Assembly: GCA_031216755.1 (NCBI GenBank)
Contig: JARUHG010000002.1
Coordinates: 492,994 to 556,993 of the forward strand
Length of the DNA stretch: 64,000 nt
Source of the DNA: Lysobacter arvi
Lineage (GTDB): Bacteria; Pseudomonadota; Gammaproteobacteria; Xanthomonadales; Xanthomonadaceae
Reading direction: 5' to 3'
A program made the position numbers and the translations under genes. How positions within the stretch are numbered: position 1 is the first letter of the stretch; each line of letters starts with the position of its first letter. Shown here one piece after another: positions 30,991 through 42,467 of this stretch. The notes beneath the pieces are model-generated. The model did not search any database and was not told the origin of the DNA. It saw only the letters and a list, made by a program, of their open reading frames with translations.

Positions 30991-32130
30991 ATGTCCGAGT
31001 ACACGACGAGGCGATGGGCCGCGCTGGCCCTCGCGTGCTGTTTGTCCGCCTGCGCCACGACCGGCCATGCGCCGGTGGCGCAGCACGATCGCGAGCCCGA
31101 CGAAGCGATGGAAGTCGATCCGCTTCTCGCGCAGGCGGGGATCGCGCACCAGGTGGTCGCCGAGGCATTCCTCACCGCGTCCACGCCGAACGAAAACGTC
31201 GACTCCCCGGCCAGTTGGCGCGCGCCCGATGGCAAGCGCTGGCTGATCGCGACCGGCAAGGCGAGCGACCGCCTGATCGTCTACGACGGCGACACCGGCG
31301 CGACGCTGCGCACCGTCGGCGGCCCGGGTACCGCGTTGGGCCAGATGCAGCGGCCGAACGGCATCAGCGTCATCGACCGGTACGTGCTCGTCGTCGAACG
31401 CGACAACCATCGCGTGCAGATGTTCCAGCTGCCGGACTTCAAGCCGCTGCTGGCGTTCGGCGCCGAGGACCTCAAGCAGCCGTACGGTCTGTGGGTGCGC
31501 GCGCAGCGCGACAGTTACGAGGTGATCGTGAGCGACAACTACATGTCGCCGCAGAACGAGGACGTGCCGCCGCCGCTGGCGGAACTCGGCCAGCGCTTCA
31601 AGCGTTACCAGCTGCGTCGCGTGCCGGGCGGCTGGCAGGCGCGGTTGATGGACACCTTCGGCGATACGGGCGAGGCCGGTGCGATCCGGGTCGCGGAGTC
31701 GGTGTTCGGCGATATCGAGCACGATCGCCTGCTGCTGGCCGAGGAGGATGTCGCGACCGGCACGCGCCTGCGCGAATACGGACTCGATGGCACGTATCGC
31801 GGCCGCGACATCGGCGCCGATCTGTTCAAGGCGCAGGCCGAGGGCATGGCGCTGTATCGCTGCCAGGGCGGTGCGGGCTACTGGATCGCCACCGACCAGT
31901 TCAAGGATCGGAGCCTGTTCCACGTCTTCGATCGCGCCACGCTGGCGCACCTCGGCGCGTTCGCCGGAAAGAAGACGGCGAACACCGACGGCGTGTGGCT
32001 CGACCAGAGCGGCGATGCGCGATTCCCGAAGGGCGTGTTCTACGCCGTGGACGACGATCAGGCGGTGGCTGCGTTCGACTGGCGCGAGATTGCGAGGGCG
32101 CTCGCATTGCCGGCGTGCAAGCCGGCGTGA
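30991..32130 (+). CDS. Beta-propeller phytase-like lipoprotein
   Basis: 379 residues with GGGGAAGG just before the ATG. The signal ends in LSAC, lipidated at Cys21. The body has the repeated blade patterns of beta-propeller phytases: DDP-like and RPNGISVIDRYVLVVERDNHRVQMF, YGLWVR, ADLFKAQAEGMALYRCQGGAGYWIATDQFKDRS, and KKTANTDGVWL. These enzymes remove phosphates from phytate with calcium as cofactor. Attached to the outer membrane and paired with a TonB receptor, it would feed phosphate or inositol phosphates into the cell. The exact activity is inferred. Confidence 0.82.
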   Translation: MSEYTTRRWAALALACCLSACATTGHAPVAQHDREPDEAMEVDPLLAQAGIAHQVVAEAFLTASTPNENVDSPASWRAPDGKRWLIATGKASDRLIVYDGDTGATLRTVGGPGTALGQMQRPNGISVIDRYVLVVERDNHRVQMFQLPDFKPLLAFGAEDLKQPYGLWVRAQRDSYEVIVSDNYMSPQNEDVPPPLAELGQRFKRYQLRRVPGGWQARLMDTFGDTGEAGAIRVAESVFGDIEHDRLLLAEEDVATGTRLREYGLDGTYRGRDIGADLFKAQAEGMALYRCQGGAGYWIATDQFKDRSLFHVFDRATLAHLGAFAGKKTANTDGVWLDQSGDARFPKGVFYAVDDDQAVAAFDWREIARALALPACKPA

Positions 32131-32295
32131 CGTCGGCGTTCGATGTGCGGCGAGTGCTCGCCGGGATGGTGTTCACGAGCAGGGCGCTTGCGGCGCAGGC
32201 GCGGGCTGTACGAATCGACGGGGGAGTGCGGTAAAGCAGGCGAAGACGGCGGGTGTGGGGGCACCCGCCGCCTTCGCGGCGGCATCCGGGGGAGA

Positions 32296-33792
32296 TCAGG
32301 CCGCCGCTGCCTGCTGCGCGCGCGGGCCTTCCCGCAGCGCACGAGCGACCATCGCGACCAGCAGGTCGATCTCTTCGCTGGTGATGGTGAAGGTGGGCGT
32401 GAAGCGCAGCGAGTTCACGCCGCCGTGGATCACGCCGATGCCGTGTTCGCGCAGCCACTCCTCGGTGGAACCGGCGCCGTAGCACTTGAACTGCGGCGAC
32501 AGTTCGCACGAGAACAGCAGGCCCGTGCCCTGCACCTTGGTGATGAGCCCGCCGAGTTCGGACTTGAGCTTTTCCAGCTTCTGGATCGACTCGGCGCCGC
32601 GCGCGCGGATGTTCTCGCGCAGTTGCGGCGTCACCTGCGCCAGCACCGCGCACGCGACGTCCAGTGCGCGCGGGTTGGTGGTCATCGTGTTGCCGTACAG
32701 GCCCTTCCTGTACAGCTGCGCGGCCTGCGCGCCGACGGCGAGCACCGACAGCGGGTACTGGCCGGCGTTGAGCGCCTTGGAATAGGTCTCCATGTCCGGC
32801 GGATCGAGCTGCTCGAAGCCGGGGTAGTCGATGATCGACAACACGCCGTGGGCGCGCAGCCCGGCCTGGATCGAGTCCACCAGCAGCAGCGCGCCATGGG
32901 AGCGGGTGAGTTCGCGCGCGGCGGCGTAGAACGCCGGCGGGACGCTGCGGCCGGGGTCGCCTTCGCCCATCACCGGTTCCAGGAACATCGCCTCGATGAA
33001 CCAGCCGTTGGCGTCGGCATCGGCGAAGACCTTCTTCAATGCGTCGACGTCGTACGGCTCCACCGTCAGCACCGAGTCCTCGCCGCGGAAGCTCGCCAGG
33101 TGCTGCATGTAGGTCTTGCGCGAGGAGTCCGAATACAGCGCCGGGCGCTCCGTGCGGCCATGGAAGCTGCCCTTCACCACGACGCGCTTGATCGTGCGGC
33201 CGGCATGGCGGCCGCCGCTGTCGGTCATCAGCTTGGTGTTCGCGTCGGCGATGCGCGCGGCCAGCGAGACCGACTCGGAACCGGAGTTAAGGCAGAAGAA
33301 CTTCTCGTACGGGCAGCCGCCGCGTTCGCTGCCGATCGCCGCGCGCAGGGCGCGATCGAATCGCAGCTGCGACAGCGAGGGCGTCATGATGTTCGCCATC
33401 GCCTGCGGGCGCGCCATCGCGGCGAGCACCGGCTTGGGCGCGTGGCCGAAGCCGAGCATCCCGTAGCCGCCGGAGTCGTGCAGCACGGCGCCCTTCAGCG
33501 TGACCACCCATGGCCCGCGCGCGACCAGGGCGACGTACGGATTCACCGCGTCGTCCGGATAGAAGTTGACGTAGCCGCCCTGGACGGCCTGGACCTGCGC
33601 GTCCTCGTCCAGATCGAGAAGATCGGCGAAGTCGTCCTTCACGCGCTGGTATTCCTGCTCGGCGGCTTCGATCGCCTCGATCAGTTCGGCGTGCGTGTGG
33701 GCGAAGCGGGCGATGGTGGCATCGTCCAGGCCGTGCGTGCGGCGGCGTCCGGCGTGGGCGCGCAGGGGGGCGAGACGGTCGATGACGGCCAT
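32296..33792 (-). CDS. Class III PLP-dependent aminotransferase
   Basis: 498 residues. The class III fold is clear: YGMLGFGHAPKPVLAAM, FCLNSGSESVSLAARIADA, KGSFHGRTERPALYSDS, the PLP-ring Asp in LLVDSIQAG, and the PLP Lys in TYSKALNAGQYPLS. The substrate is not determined by these motifs; omega-amino acids or diamines such as lysine, ornithine or 4-aminobutyrate are typical. It is divergent from an Lrp-type regulator with palindromes between them, which fits amino-acid-controlled expression. The N-terminal 60 residues are charged and longer than in most relatives. Confidence 0.85.
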   Translation of the reverse strand: MAVIDRLAPLRAHAGRRRTHGLDDATIARFAHTHAELIEAIEAAEQEYQRVKDDFADLLDLDEDAQVQAVQGGYVNFYPDDAVNPYVALVARGPWVVTLKGAVLHDSGGYGMLGFGHAPKPVLAAMARPQAMANIMTPSLSQLRFDRALRAAIGSERGGCPYEKFFCLNSGSESVSLAARIADANTKLMTDSGGRHAGRTIKRVVVKGSFHGRTERPALYSDSSRKTYMQHLASFRGEDSVLTVEPYDVDALKKVFADADANGWFIEAMFLEPVMGEGDPGRSVPPAFYAAARELTRSHGALLLVDSIQAGLRAHGVLSIIDYPGFEQLDPPDMETYSKALNAGQYPLSVLAVGAQAAQLYRKGLYGNTMTTNPRALDVACAVLAQVTPQLRENIRARGAESIQKLEKLKSELGGLITKVQGTGLLFSCELSPQFKCYGAGSTEEWLREHGIGVIHGGVNSLRFTPTFTITSEEIDLLVAMVARALREGPRAQQAAAA

Positions 33793-33875
33793 GGGGTCCT
33801 CCGGGGTCGAATCAGGCGACGGCGTTAATCAGATCAGGGTCCATTATCTGGATTAAATCGTCGATCGACAGTACG

Positions 33876-33918
33876 GATTTGTACGAAATCGGGGATAATT
33901 TCGTCGTTCCGACGAAAT
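33876..33918 (+). promoter_or_regulatory. Two palindromes in the Lrp/aminotransferase divergent region
   Basis: Site 1: GATTT-GTAC-GAAATC at 33876-33890. Site 2: perfect ATTTCGTC-GTTCC-GACGAAAT at 33898-33918. Both share the half-site GAAAT/ATTTC and are about 23 bases apart, like two turns of helix. Site 2 overlaps GATAAT (33894-33899), a good -10 sequence, and ends 13 bases before the regulator start. Confidence 0.65.
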
Positions 33919-33931
33919 CCGAAGGCGAATC

Positions 33932-34363
33932 GTGAAGATCACCGATGCGGACCAGCAGCTGCTCTCCGTCCTGCGCGAGAACGCCCGTGCCTCGACGGCG
34001 GACATCGCGCGGCGCCTGAAGCTGTCCCGCACCACCGTGCACAGCCGGATCGAGCGCCTGGAACGGGAGGGCGTGATCCAGGGGTACACGGTGCGCGTGC
34101 ACGACGCCGCCGAACGCGGCTACATCCGCGCGCACATCATGATCACGGTGCTGCCCAAACGTGCGCCTTCAGTCGCCGCCGCGCTGCACGCGATGCCCGA
34201 GGTGCGCGCGCTGCACTCAGTGAGCGGCCCGTTCGATCTGGTGGCACTGGGCGTTGCGCCGTCGGTGGAGGCAATGGACGAGCTGACCGACCGCATCGGC
34301 GCCATCGACGGCGTGGAACGCACCACGTCGGCGATCGTCCTGTCGGCGAAGTTCGAGCGGTAA
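33932..34363 (+). CDS. Lrp/AsnC-family transcriptional regulator
   Basis: 143 residues from a GTG at 33932 with GAAGG upstream. The N-terminal winged helix (DQQLLSVLRENARASTADIARRLKLSRTTVHSRIERLEREGVIQGYTV) is followed by the RAM effector domain (AHIMITVLPKRAPSVAAALHAMPEVRALHSVSGPFDLVALG). The likely target is the divergent aminotransferase gene and its own promoter through the two palindromes between them. The effector amino acid is unknown. Confidence 0.93.
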   Translation: MKITDADQQLLSVLRENARASTADIARRLKLSRTTVHSRIERLEREGVIQGYTVRVHDAAERGYIRAHIMITVLPKRAPSVAAALHAMPEVRALHSVSGPFDLVALGVAPSVEAMDELTDRIGAIDGVERTTSAIVLSAKFER

Positions 34364-34374
34364 GCGACGGGCGC

Positions 34375-34938
34375 TTGGCCAGCTTTCGCTGGAATGACGA
34401 CGCTTCAAGCCCCTCTCCCTACGGGAGAGGGGTTGGGGTGAGGGTTGGAGCGCGATCACGCTCGCGCTCGCGATGCACGCCATTGCGGAAAAGCGGAGAT
34501 CCAAATGGATTCCAGCTTCCGCTGGAATGACGACACTTCAAGCCCCTCTCCCCACGGGAGAGGGTTGGGGTGAGGGCCGGGTCGCGCGATCACGCTCGCG
34601 CCTTCGATGCACGCCTTATCGAAAAAGGCGAGATCAAAATGGATTCCAGCTTCCGCTGGAATGACGACGCTTCAAGCCCCTCTCCCACCGGGAGAGGGGT
34701 TGGGGTGAGGGCCGGAGCGCGCGATCACGCTCGCGCCTTCGATGCACGTCGTTTCGAAAAAGCGAAGATCCAAATGGATTCCAGCTTCCGCTGGAATGAC
34801 GACGCTTTAAGCCCCTCTCCCACCGGGAGAGGGGTTGGGGTGAGGGCCGGTAGGTGCGATCACGCTTGTGCTCGCGATGCACACCTATGGAAAAGGCGAC
34901 ATCCAAATGGATTCCAGCTTTCGCTGGAATGACGGCTG
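34375..34938 (+). repeat. Tandem array A: four units of the dispersed two-hairpin repeat
   Basis: Four units of about 133 bases and one closing half-unit. Each has the hairpin ATTCCAGC-TTYC-GCTGGAAT, then CCCCTCTCCC...GGGAGAGGGG, then TTGGGGTGAGGG, and a GATCACGCTCG segment. Orientation is the reverse of the arrays at 50.9 and 56.3 kb. The rest of the gap to queA at 35105 has no gene; a TACAAT at 35049 is a weak -10 candidate. Confidence 0.9.
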
Positions 34939-35104
34939 GCCGGGCTGGCCAGGGCCGGAGATGGAAGCCCCCGGCTCCCACCGGCCTGTAACCGGCCTTA
35001 GCCACGAGTGGGCAAGTGACAGGACCCAGCCCGAACCGCCGAAGCCCATACAATAGCCAGCCCGCCCCCGCGCCCCGACCGGCCTGTCTCGCCGGCCTCA
35101 CGCC

Positions 35105-37281
<2,177 letters not shown>

Positions 37282-37411
37282 CCCGTCCGGCACCCTCGCC
37301 CGGGGAGGGCGGGGGCAGCGCAGGGCAGGGCGGGCGATCTTCCGGCCGCCCGGGGCCCGCTTGCCGCCCCGTGGCATAATCCCCCGCTATTTTTCGATCA
37401 GGACGACCGTC

Positions 37412-37753
37412 ATGAATCTGCTCGACCTCGTGATTTCCCCCGCCTACGCCCAGGCCGCGCCGCAGCCCGGCGCCGGTGGTTTCGGCATGTCGCTGCTGTT
37501 CCCCATCCTGCTGATCGCGGTCATGTACTTCCTCATGATCCGTCCGCAGATGAAGCGCCAGAAGGAACACCGCGCCATGCTGGAAAAGCTCTCCAAGGGC
37601 GACGAAGTGATCACCAACGGCGGCATCGCCGGCGTGGTCAGCGACATCGGCGAGAACTTCATCACCGTGGAAATCGCCGACAACGTGCGCATCCGCGTGC
37701 AGAAGGGCGCCATCGCCAACGTGCTGCCCAAGGGCACCCTCAAGTCGGCCTGA
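37412..37753 (+). CDS. yajC: Preprotein translocase subunit YajC
   Basis: 113 residues from the ATG at 37412. One transmembrane segment at about residues 25-45 (LLFPILLIAVMYFLMIRPQ) is followed by the KRQKEHRAMLEKLSKGDEVITNGGIAGVV domain of YajC. It associates with SecDF in the inner membrane and helps protein export. It comes first in the yajC-secD-secF set and is separated from tgt by 130 bases without a clear terminator. Confidence 0.95.
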   Translation: MNLLDLVISPAYAQAAPQPGAGGFGMSLLFPILLIAVMYFLMIRPQMKRQKEHRAMLEKLSKGDEVITNGGIAGVVSDIGENFITVEIADNVRIRVQKGAIANVLPKGTLKSA

Positions 37754-37809
37754 GCCGCTTCCCCGATCCCACCTGAGCGTGCGTCCCCGGACGCGCGCGG
37801 AATGCCGCG

Positions 37810-39654
37810 ATGCTTGAATTTCCTAAGTGGAAATATTTCCTGATCCTGCTCGTACTCGGCCTGGGCGTGCTGTACGCGCTGCCCAACGTCTACCAGAAGG
37901 ATCCTTCCGTACAGATCACGGCCAACCGCAGCGGCCAGCTCGATGAAGCCCTGCGCACCCGCGTCAAGGCAGAACTGGCGCAGGCCGGCATCACGCCCCG
38001 CTCGGTGGAGATCGAAGGCGAGAACCTGATGGTCCGCCTGCCGTCGCTGGAGGCGCAGAGCAAGGCCAACAATGCCCTGCGCACCACGCTGGGCGAGAAC
38101 TACACCGTCGCGCTCAACCTCGCCTCGACCGTGCCGGACTGGCTCGCCAACCTGGGCGGCAAGCCGATGGTGCTGGGCCTGGACCTCCAGGGCGGCGTGC
38201 ACTTCGTGATGCAGGTGGACCAGCGCGCCGCGCTGGAGAAGCGCGTCGACGCCTACGCCGAAGACATCCGTGTCAGCCTGCGCGACGCCAAGATCGCCTA
38301 CCAGTCGGTCGAGCGCCGCCCGGACAACAGCATCCTGGCGATGCTGGCGCCGGGACAGGACGCCGAGCGCGCGCGCAACGAACTGGCGCGGCTCATGCCC
38401 GTGCTCAACTTCGACGTCACCGGCAGCAACGTGACCGTCACCGTGCCGGAGGCCGAACTGCGCGCGATCGCCGCCGGCGCGATCGAGCAGAACGTCACCA
38501 CGCTGCGCAACCGCGTCAACCAGTTGGGCGTGGCCGAGCCGATCATCCAGCGCCAGGGCGAGGACCGCATCGTCGTCCAGCTGCCAGGCGTGCAGGACAC
38601 CGCCGAAGCCAAGCGCCTGATCGGTGCCACCGCGACGCTGGAATTCCGCGCCGTGGTCGACGGCGACGCGGCCGAGGCCAAGCGCACCGGCGTGATGCCG
38701 CCGGGCGCGCGCCTGTACACCATCCGCGACACCGACCAGCCGGTGCTGCTGAGCAAGCGCGTGCTGGCCTCGGGCGACCAGATGGTCGGCGCCAAGGTCG
38801 GCCGCGACCAGAACGGCCTGCCGGCCGTGGACATCACGCTCAACAGCATCGCCGGCCAGCGCATGTTCGACTTCACCAGCGAGAACGTCGGCAAGCTGAT
38901 GTCGGTGGTGTACATCGAGCGCATCCCCACCGTGACCATGGTCAACGGGCAGGAAGTGCGCAGCGTGCGCGTGCAGGAGGAAGCACTGGCCCCGACCCGC
39001 ATCGCCGGCGTGTTCGGCAAGAACTTCCAGACCACGGGCCTGGAGAAGACCGAAGCCGAAACGCTGGCCAAGCTGCTCAGCGCCGGCTCGCTCGCCGCGC
39101 CGATGGACTTCGTCGAGGAACGCATCATCGGGCCGAGCCTGGGCGCGGAGAACGTCGAGCGCGGCATCACCGCGGTGGTGTACGCCTTCGTGTTCACCCT
39201 GGCCTTCTTCACCATCTACTACCGCATGTTCGGCGTGATCACCTCGGTCGCGCTGCTGATGAACCTGCTTATCGTGGTGGCGGTGATGTCGATGTTCGGC
39301 GCGACGATGACGCTGCCCGGCTTCGCCGGCCTGGCGCTGTCGGTCGGCCTGTCGGTCGACGCGAACGTGCTGATCAACGAGCGAATCCGCGAAGAGCTGC
39401 GCCTGGGCGTCCCGCCCAAGGCGGCCATCGCGGCCGGTTACGAGAAGGCCGGCGGCACCATCATGGACGCCAACCTGACCGGCCTGATCGTGGGCGTGGC
39501 GCTTTACGTGTTCGGCACCGGCCCGCTGAAGGGCTTCGCGCTGACCATGATCATCGGCATCTTCGCCTCGATGTTCACCGCGATCACCGTCTCCCGTGCG
39601 CTGGCGCAGCTGATCTACGGCTACCGCAAGAAGCTCAAGTCCGTGGCCATCTGA
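37810..39654 (+). CDS. secD: Protein translocase subunit SecD
   Basis: 614 residues with six transmembrane segments, one N-terminal (YFLILLVLGLGVLYALP) and five near the end, and a large periplasmic P1 domain between them. LGLDLQGGVHFVMQVD is the conserved D1 motif, and GLALSVGLSVDANVLINERIREEL carries the proton-path Asp. It works with SecF, using proton flow to pull proteins across the membrane. It lies 56 bases after yajC. Confidence 0.97.
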   Translation: MLEFPKWKYFLILLVLGLGVLYALPNVYQKDPSVQITANRSGQLDEALRTRVKAELAQAGITPRSVEIEGENLMVRLPSLEAQSKANNALRTTLGENYTVALNLASTVPDWLANLGGKPMVLGLDLQGGVHFVMQVDQRAALEKRVDAYAEDIRVSLRDAKIAYQSVERRPDNSILAMLAPGQDAERARNELARLMPVLNFDVTGSNVTVTVPEAELRAIAAGAIEQNVTTLRNRVNQLGVAEPIIQRQGEDRIVVQLPGVQDTAEAKRLIGATATLEFRAVVDGDAAEAKRTGVMPPGARLYTIRDTDQPVLLSKRVLASGDQMVGAKVGRDQNGLPAVDITLNSIAGQRMFDFTSENVGKLMSVVYIERIPTVTMVNGQEVRSVRVQEEALAPTRIAGVFGKNFQTTGLEKTEAETLAKLLSAGSLAAPMDFVEERIIGPSLGAENVERGITAVVYAFVFTLAFFTIYYRMFGVITSVALLMNLLIVVAVMSMFGATMTLPGFAGLALSVGLSVDANVLINERIREELRLGVPPKAAIAAGYEKAGGTIMDANLTGLIVGVALYVFGTGPLKGFALTMIIGIFASMFTAITVSRALAQLIYGYRKKLKSVAI

Positions 39655-39672
39655 CCGGGTGAGAACGAATCC

Positions 39673-40647
39673 ATGAAACTTTTCCCGCTTCATCTCATCC
39701 CGAACGATACCAAGATCGACTTCCTGCGTACGCGTTACGTGTCGATCACGATCACGGTGCTGCTGTTCGTCGCTTCGCTGGTGATCATCGGCATGTTCGG
39801 CTTCCGCAAGGAGGCCTACGCGCTGGAATTCACCGGCGGCACGCTGGTCGAAACCACGTTCCAGGCGCCGGCCGACGTCGACCGGGTGCGCGAGCAACTG
39901 GCGACGGCCGGCTTCGACAACGCCCAGGTGCAGGCCTTCGGCGGCGGCAACGGGCTGATGATCCGCCTGCAGCCGCACGGCGAAAGCAACAACGCCACCG
40001 GCAGCCAGTCCATCGCCAACCAGGTCGTCAAGGCGGTCTCCACCGCCGACAACCCGGCGCGCGTGGTGCGCAGCGAATTCGTCGGCCCGCAGGTCGGCGC
40101 CGACCTCGTGCGCGACGGCATCTACGCGACGTTGTTCATGCTGATCGGCTTCCTCATCTACATCGCGTTCCGCTTCGAGTGGAAGTTCGCGGTGGTGGCG
40201 AGCCTGACCGCGTTCTTCGACCTGATCGTCACCGCGGCGTACATCTACGGCACCGGGCGCGAGTTCGACCTGACCGTGCTGGCCGGCCTGCTGTCCGTGA
40301 TGGGCTTCGCGATCAACGACATCATCGTGGTCTTCGACCGCGTGCGCGAGAACTTCCGCACGTTGCGCGTGGACTCGATCGAAGTGCTGAACCGCTCGAT
40401 CAACCAGACGCTGTCGCGAACGGTGATCACCGCGGTGATGTTCTTCCTGTCGGCCTACGCGCTGTACCTGTACGGCGGCTCGTCGATGGAAGGCCTGGCG
40501 CTGACGCACATGATCGGCGCCGTGATCGTGGTGGTCTCGTCGATCTTCGTGGCCGTGCCGCTGCTCGCCATCGGCCCGTTCAAGGTCAGCAAGCAGGACC
40601 TGCTGCCGAAGGCGAAGGACGAGGCCGCGCTGGCGCGCCGTCCGTAA
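39673..40647 (+). CDS. secF: Protein translocase subunit SecF
   Basis: 324 residues with six transmembrane segments. LEFTGGTLVETTF is the conserved first periplasmic motif; GFAINDIIVVFDRVRENF carries the Asp-Arg pair of the family. It follows secD by 18 bases. Its end is marked by a strong terminator, which closes the queA-to-secF cluster. It is the last gene before a rearranged, lower-GC patch. Confidence 0.97.
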   Translation: MKLFPLHLIPNDTKIDFLRTRYVSITITVLLFVASLVIIGMFGFRKEAYALEFTGGTLVETTFQAPADVDRVREQLATAGFDNAQVQAFGGGNGLMIRLQPHGESNNATGSQSIANQVVKAVSTADNPARVVRSEFVGPQVGADLVRDGIYATLFMLIGFLIYIAFRFEWKFAVVASLTAFFDLIVTAAYIYGTGREFDLTVLAGLLSVMGFAINDIIVVFDRVRENFRTLRVDSIEVLNRSINQTLSRTVITAVMFFLSAYALYLYGGSSMEGLALTHMIGAVIVVVSSIFVAVPLLAIGPFKVSKQDLLPKAKDEAALARRP

Positions 40648-40670
40648 GCAAGCTGCGCTCGGGTTGTTCG

Positions 40671-40704
40671 AAAAAAGGGCCGCGCACTGCCGGTCCTTTT
40701 TTCT
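40671..40704 (+). terminator. Terminator of the sec operon
   Basis: AAAAAAGGGCCG pairs imperfectly with CGGTCCTTTTTT around CGCACTGC, and more T residues follow. It starts 24 bases after the secF stop. Confidence 0.85.
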
Positions 40705-41303
40705 TTCTGGCGCCTTGATCTTGGACTGGACGCGTAAGTCGCCGGCCCTCGTCAAGAGGTCGCGCATGGTTAACGATGATTCCGTCCTGGGTGAAACGGG
40801 TTTGAAGCCAGAAGGGTGACTGAGTGGGCGCGCGTGTGCCACGCGATCGTCCAAGCAGTTCCTCATGAGCATGCGCCGGTTGAGCCGATGCTGTGCCACC
40901 CAACGGGAGGCAAGTGTCTCGCCGTTTGGCGAGTGGCTCTGGGCCTTGATCCGGATGCGCGAAGAGTGAGGCAAGCTGCGGTCGAGTGCGGGAGTCAATG
41001 CCATGCTCGCCGCAGGTTGTATGGCTGATTAGCGAGCTGGAAGGATCACGTGTTGCGCGAGCTTTCTACGCGAGTAGAGGAGCCGGAAGTCTCGATTTGG
41101 GGCGATCACGCATTCCGTTTAGTTGTTAGCTAGGAAACGCATGCTCCTGGAGACACGTGAATGGCGTAGTCCGCCTGTTGGGTCAACGGAGCTGCAAGAG
41201 AGAAACCTTCCTCTTGTTCAGAAAGATGGCTTTGAGAGCATGACGAGTTGATGCAGTACTACTGCACTCAGCGTACTCATGTAGGTACAGGGCCACAGGC
41301 GAA
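40705..41303. other. Gene-poor, lower-GC region
   Basis: About 600 bases without a convincing gene. Short open frames on both strands have no ribosome binding site or protein-like pattern. The composition drifts to lower GC toward the acyltransferase gene, as in transferred DNA. Confidence 0.45.
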
Positions 41304-42359
41304 GTGAACGAAGCTAAAGCGTCCGTTGAGCGGCAGAAATTGCCAATGAATCCCATTCGGAATGACTGGGCCGATATTGCCAAGGGCATCGGCATCATGC
41401 TGGTGGTCTATGGGCATGTCGCCAGAGGCGTGATGTCCGCAAAGCTTGGGAGCGAAAGCGAGGTCCTGCGCATCGCGGACGACGTGATCTACAGCTTCCA
41501 CATGCCTCTCTTCTTTTTCCTGTCCGGGCTCTTCTTTCAGAGCTCCTTCGTTGCGCGGGGGAGGCTAGGCATGGTCGAGAACAAGGTGCAGACCATCTTG
41601 TATCCCTACGTCGTATGGTCGCTCCTGCAGGGCGGAGTCGAAGTTCTTTTAAGCAAATACACGAATGGCGGCGCGACACTTTCAGAGCTGGCCACGCTTG
41701 CCTGGCAACCGAGAGCGCAACTCTGGTTCTTGTACGTGCTGTTTCTTGTATTCGCTCTTGCGGTGCTTCTCTACCCTCGACGCCGCTTCGGAACGGGCGC
41801 ATGCATACTAATTGCACTCATAGGAGCGATCGCGTTCGTTTGGAGTGACCTCATTCCGGACGTGTGGGTCCTCGTTCGATTGAGTACGAGTTTCGTGTTT
41901 TTCAGTGTGGGTGTTCTTTTCAGCAAGTACGAGCGGGATCTGCCGGAGGTGAACTGGTGGGGAATATCGTTCATGTTGCTGCTGTTTGCCCTTTGCCAGA
42001 TGTTGACGATCAATCACTCGCTGCAACGTGTGAGTGCTTGGATGCTGTTTGTCTCGCTGCTGGGGACAATGTGCGTGGTAGTGATGTCGAAGCGTATCGC
42101 TGTATTGCAACCTAGGTGGCTCGTGGCACTTGGGGCCGCATCCATGGCGATATACCTGATGCATATTCTGGCCGGGAGCGGTACCCGAATCGTTCTCTCA
42201 AAAGTGTTCGGAATTGAATCCGTATCAGTGCACCTAGCCCTGGGGACTGCCGTTGGGCTCACCGCGCCGCTGCTTGCGGACAAGATGATCAAGCGTTTCA
42301 GACTGACCTTCCTGTATGTCGCACCAATTCCGTCGCGTGGTCAGCCGCCGACAGCATGA
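41304..42359 (+). CDS. Acyltransferase-3 family membrane protein
   Basis: 351 residues from a GTG at 41304; the ATG at 41346 (MNPIRNDWADIAKG) is an equally good start. About ten hydrophobic segments are seen. NDWADIAKGIGIMLVVYGHVARG carries the family's D-x-x-K-G-I-G-I...H pattern, with the active-site His. Such proteins acylate sugars of surface polysaccharides, or secreted small molecules, in the inner membrane. GC content and codon use are clearly lower than in its neighbours, so it was probably acquired by transfer. There is no polysaccharide gene next to it to suggest a substrate. Confidence 0.85.
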   Translation: MNEAKASVERQKLPMNPIRNDWADIAKGIGIMLVVYGHVARGVMSAKLGSESEVLRIADDVIYSFHMPLFFFLSGLFFQSSFVARGRLGMVENKVQTILYPYVVWSLLQGGVEVLLSKYTNGGATLSELATLAWQPRAQLWFLYVLFLVFALAVLLYPRRRFGTGACILIALIGAIAFVWSDLIPDVWVLVRLSTSFVFFSVGVLFSKYERDLPEVNWWGISFMLLLFALCQMLTINHSLQRVSAWMLFVSLLGTMCVVVMSKRIAVLQPRWLVALGAASMAIYLMHILAGSGTRIVLSKVFGIESVSVHLALGTAVGLTAPLLADKMIKRFRLTFLYVAPIPSRGQPPTA

Positions 42360-42467
42360 TGCAGCGGGCCCGCGCTTGAGAAAGGGGCCGCCATGACACG
42401 CTAGGCGTGCAGATTCTCGATCGAGGCCGAGTCCTTGCTTGCCGTGTGTCAATCGCTAGGGTCACAA

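Noticed and set aside
34473..34932. Open frames with translations such as MDSSFRWNDD and SPSPTGRGVGVRAG
   Set aside because: They are translations of the tandem hairpin repeat; the same peptide pieces recur in all arrays and on both strands, with no ribosome binding site. They are often mis-annotated as hypothetical proteins.
34939..35104. preQ1 riboswitch upstream of queA
   Set aside because: I could not find the short preQ1 aptamer pattern; the gap holds only the end of array A and a weak -10.
37444..41004. 1186-residue open frame opposite yajC-secD-secF
   Set aside because: Shadow of three well-supported sec genes; composition is Ala/Gln/His/Arg biased with no domain.
40816..41028. 70-residue open frame after the sec operon
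   Set aside because: No ribosome binding site, no protein-like pattern, and no overlap with any recognised family.
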